Below, one piece after another: positions 63,179-64,000 of a stretch of 64,000 nucleotides of DNA (position 1 is the first letter of the stretch; each line of letters begins with the position of its first letter). The position numbers were made by a program, and so were the translations under genes. Below the pieces are notes generated by a model, which did not search any database, was not told the DNA's origin, and saw only the letters and a list, made by a program, of their open reading frames with translations. The DNA comes from GM7GCV1 sp965222065 (lineage in GTDB: Bacteria; Pseudomonadota; Gammaproteobacteria; Pseudomonadales; GM7GCV1), in the NCBI GenBank assembly GCA_965222065.1, contig OZ244933.1:2232001-2296000 (forward strand), written 5' to 3'.

Positions 63179-64000
63179 TTAATCCAGTAATCGGTAGGTA
63201 AGGTCGACCAGGCGAGAGATATCTTCCAAACTGGTGGTGCCATCGAGAACCCGACGACAGGCATCTTCCGCCAGGGAACAAAAGTTCTGGTGTTTGGCGG
63301 CCTCGCGTATGTCCCTGGCGCTCGCACGACGGGTAATCAGGTCATCTATCTCGCTCGTGATCTTGAGAATTTCGATGATTGACGCCCGGCCAGAATAGCC
63401 TTGCCCTTCACATTGTTCACAGCCATGTGCCTCGTAAATAATCACGTCGTCCTGAAACTCTTCACAGCCGAGCATTTTCTTTTCCATCTCGGTTGCCGCA
63501 TGAGGTTCCCGGCAAAAAGTGCATAGTCGTCTGACCAGACGCTGGGAAATCACGCCAATCAGGTTGCCGGCAATGACGTCCGGCAATACACCAATATCCA
63601 GCAACCGTGGTATTGCGCCCACCGCCGAATTGGAGTGAAGCGTGGAGAACACCTGGTGACCTGTCATGGCTGCGCGGAATGCCATCTCGGCAGTTACCTG
63701 GTCACGTATTTCACCGACCAGAATGATGTCCGGGTCCTGGCGCATCATGGAGCGAATACCTTCGCCAAATCCCATATTGATCGCTTCATTGACTGAAGAT
63801 TGCCGGATCAGCGGCATGGGATATTCCACCGGGTCTTCCATGGTCATGATATTTACCTGCTCGGTATTCATATGATTGAGCACGGAATAGAGTGTGGTGG
63901 TTTTCCCCGACCCGGTCGGCCCACTGACCAGGATAATGCCTTCAGGTCTGGCCAGAAGAAGCTTGAGCAGAGCCAGGTTTTCTTCAGTCAGACCCAATTT
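63179..64000 (-). CDS. GspE/PilB/MshE-type assembly ATPase, 3' part
   Basis: 274 codons visible, 5' end outside the window. Walker A GPTGSGKTTTLY, Asp box TMEDPVEYP, Walker B ILVGEIRDQVTAEMAFRAAMTGHQVFSTLHSN. A four-Cys zinc module (CTFC ... CEQC) as in GspE and PilB. The stop lies 14 bases before the GspF-type start. Confidence 0.93.
   Translation of the reverse strand, partial: KLGLTEENLALLKLLLARPEGIILVSGPTGSGKTTTLYSVLNHMNTEQVNIMTMEDPVEYPMPLIRQSSVNEAINMGFGEGIRSMMRQDPDIILVGEIRDQVTAEMAFRAAMTGHQVFSTLHSNSAVGAIPRLLDIGVLPDVIAGNLIGVISQRLVRRLCTFCREPHAATEMEKKMLGCEEFQDDVIIYEAHGCEQCEGQGYSGRASIIEILKITSEIDDLITRRASARDIREAAKHQNFCSLAEDACRRVLDGTTSLEDISRLVDLTYRLLD

Noticed and set aside
54500..64000. Classical type II secretion operon
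   Set aside because: The PilM/PilN-PilO-like set, the MshK-like protein and the pilin-like genes fit an MSHA-type pilus better; secretin and GspG-type set are not seen, though the window edge limits this.
1..64000. tRNA, rRNA, CRISPR or prophage features
   Set aside because: No cloverleaf-like gene, direct-repeat array or phage-type cluster was found on reading the gaps.

Overview
The window looks like a piece of chromosome from a gammaproteobacterium, probably a free-living relative of the pseudomonads or of marine gammaproteobacteria. The evidence is gene order: argH / algZ-algR-hemC-hemD-hemX-hemY, trxA-rho, glnK-amtB, epmB / efp / epmA, serB divergent from ytjB, a FimX-type protein, and small c-type cytochromes. 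No phage, insertion sequence, CRISPR array, rRNA or tRNA gene was seen. The species was not identified.

Layout. 1-5 kb: the end of a nitronate monooxygenase, a small membrane protein, a probable cryptic DNA polymerase III psi subunit overlapping rimI, and a large acidic lipoprotein. 5-12.4 kb: argH, divergent from the AlgZ/AlgR two-component pair and the haem genes hemCDXY. 12.5-22.4 kb: two small cytochromes c, a YqiA-type esterase, rho, thioredoxin, Rep helicase, an AlkB-like dioxygenase and a TPR-sulfotransferase.

22.4-33 kb is a guanidine-utilisation island. A sigma-54 promoter and a guanidine-I riboswitch precede an ABC importer. A second guanidine-I riboswitch precedes two urea-amidolyase-associated proteins (carboxyguanidine deiminase subunits), a biotin-dependent guanidine/urea carboxylase and allophanate hydrolase. 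Together these should import guanidine and convert it to ammonia and CO2. The permease gene is interrupted by a single in-frame TAA. Downstream are purU, comM and ubiK, then a nitrogen-control region (NtrC-type sites plus a sigma-54 promoter) that drives a TorF-like porin, glnK, amtB and a second P-II gene.

38.9-54.3 kb: ytjB/serB, FimX, the EF-P lysylation genes, comF, an AI-2E-type permease, and two tandem Na/Pi-cotransporter paralogues. Each paralogue sits behind a near-identical three-repeat Pho box and appears to start at a conserved AUU codon. Then come phospholipase A and a membrane adenylate cyclase. 54.5-64 kb (minus strand) is a pilus or secretion assembly operon resembling MSHA: ATPase, GspF-type platform protein, fused PilM/PilN-like protein, PilO-like and MshK/PilP-like proteins, and prepilin-like proteins. 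A PrsK/PrsR-like two-component pair is embedded in it, and its regulator has no AAA+ domain.

Non-coding features of note are two diverged copies of a roughly 500-600 bp dispersed repeat, two small inverted-repeat elements, a recurring palindrome (GGGGTCAGAGTAAA arms), and several clear intrinsic terminators.
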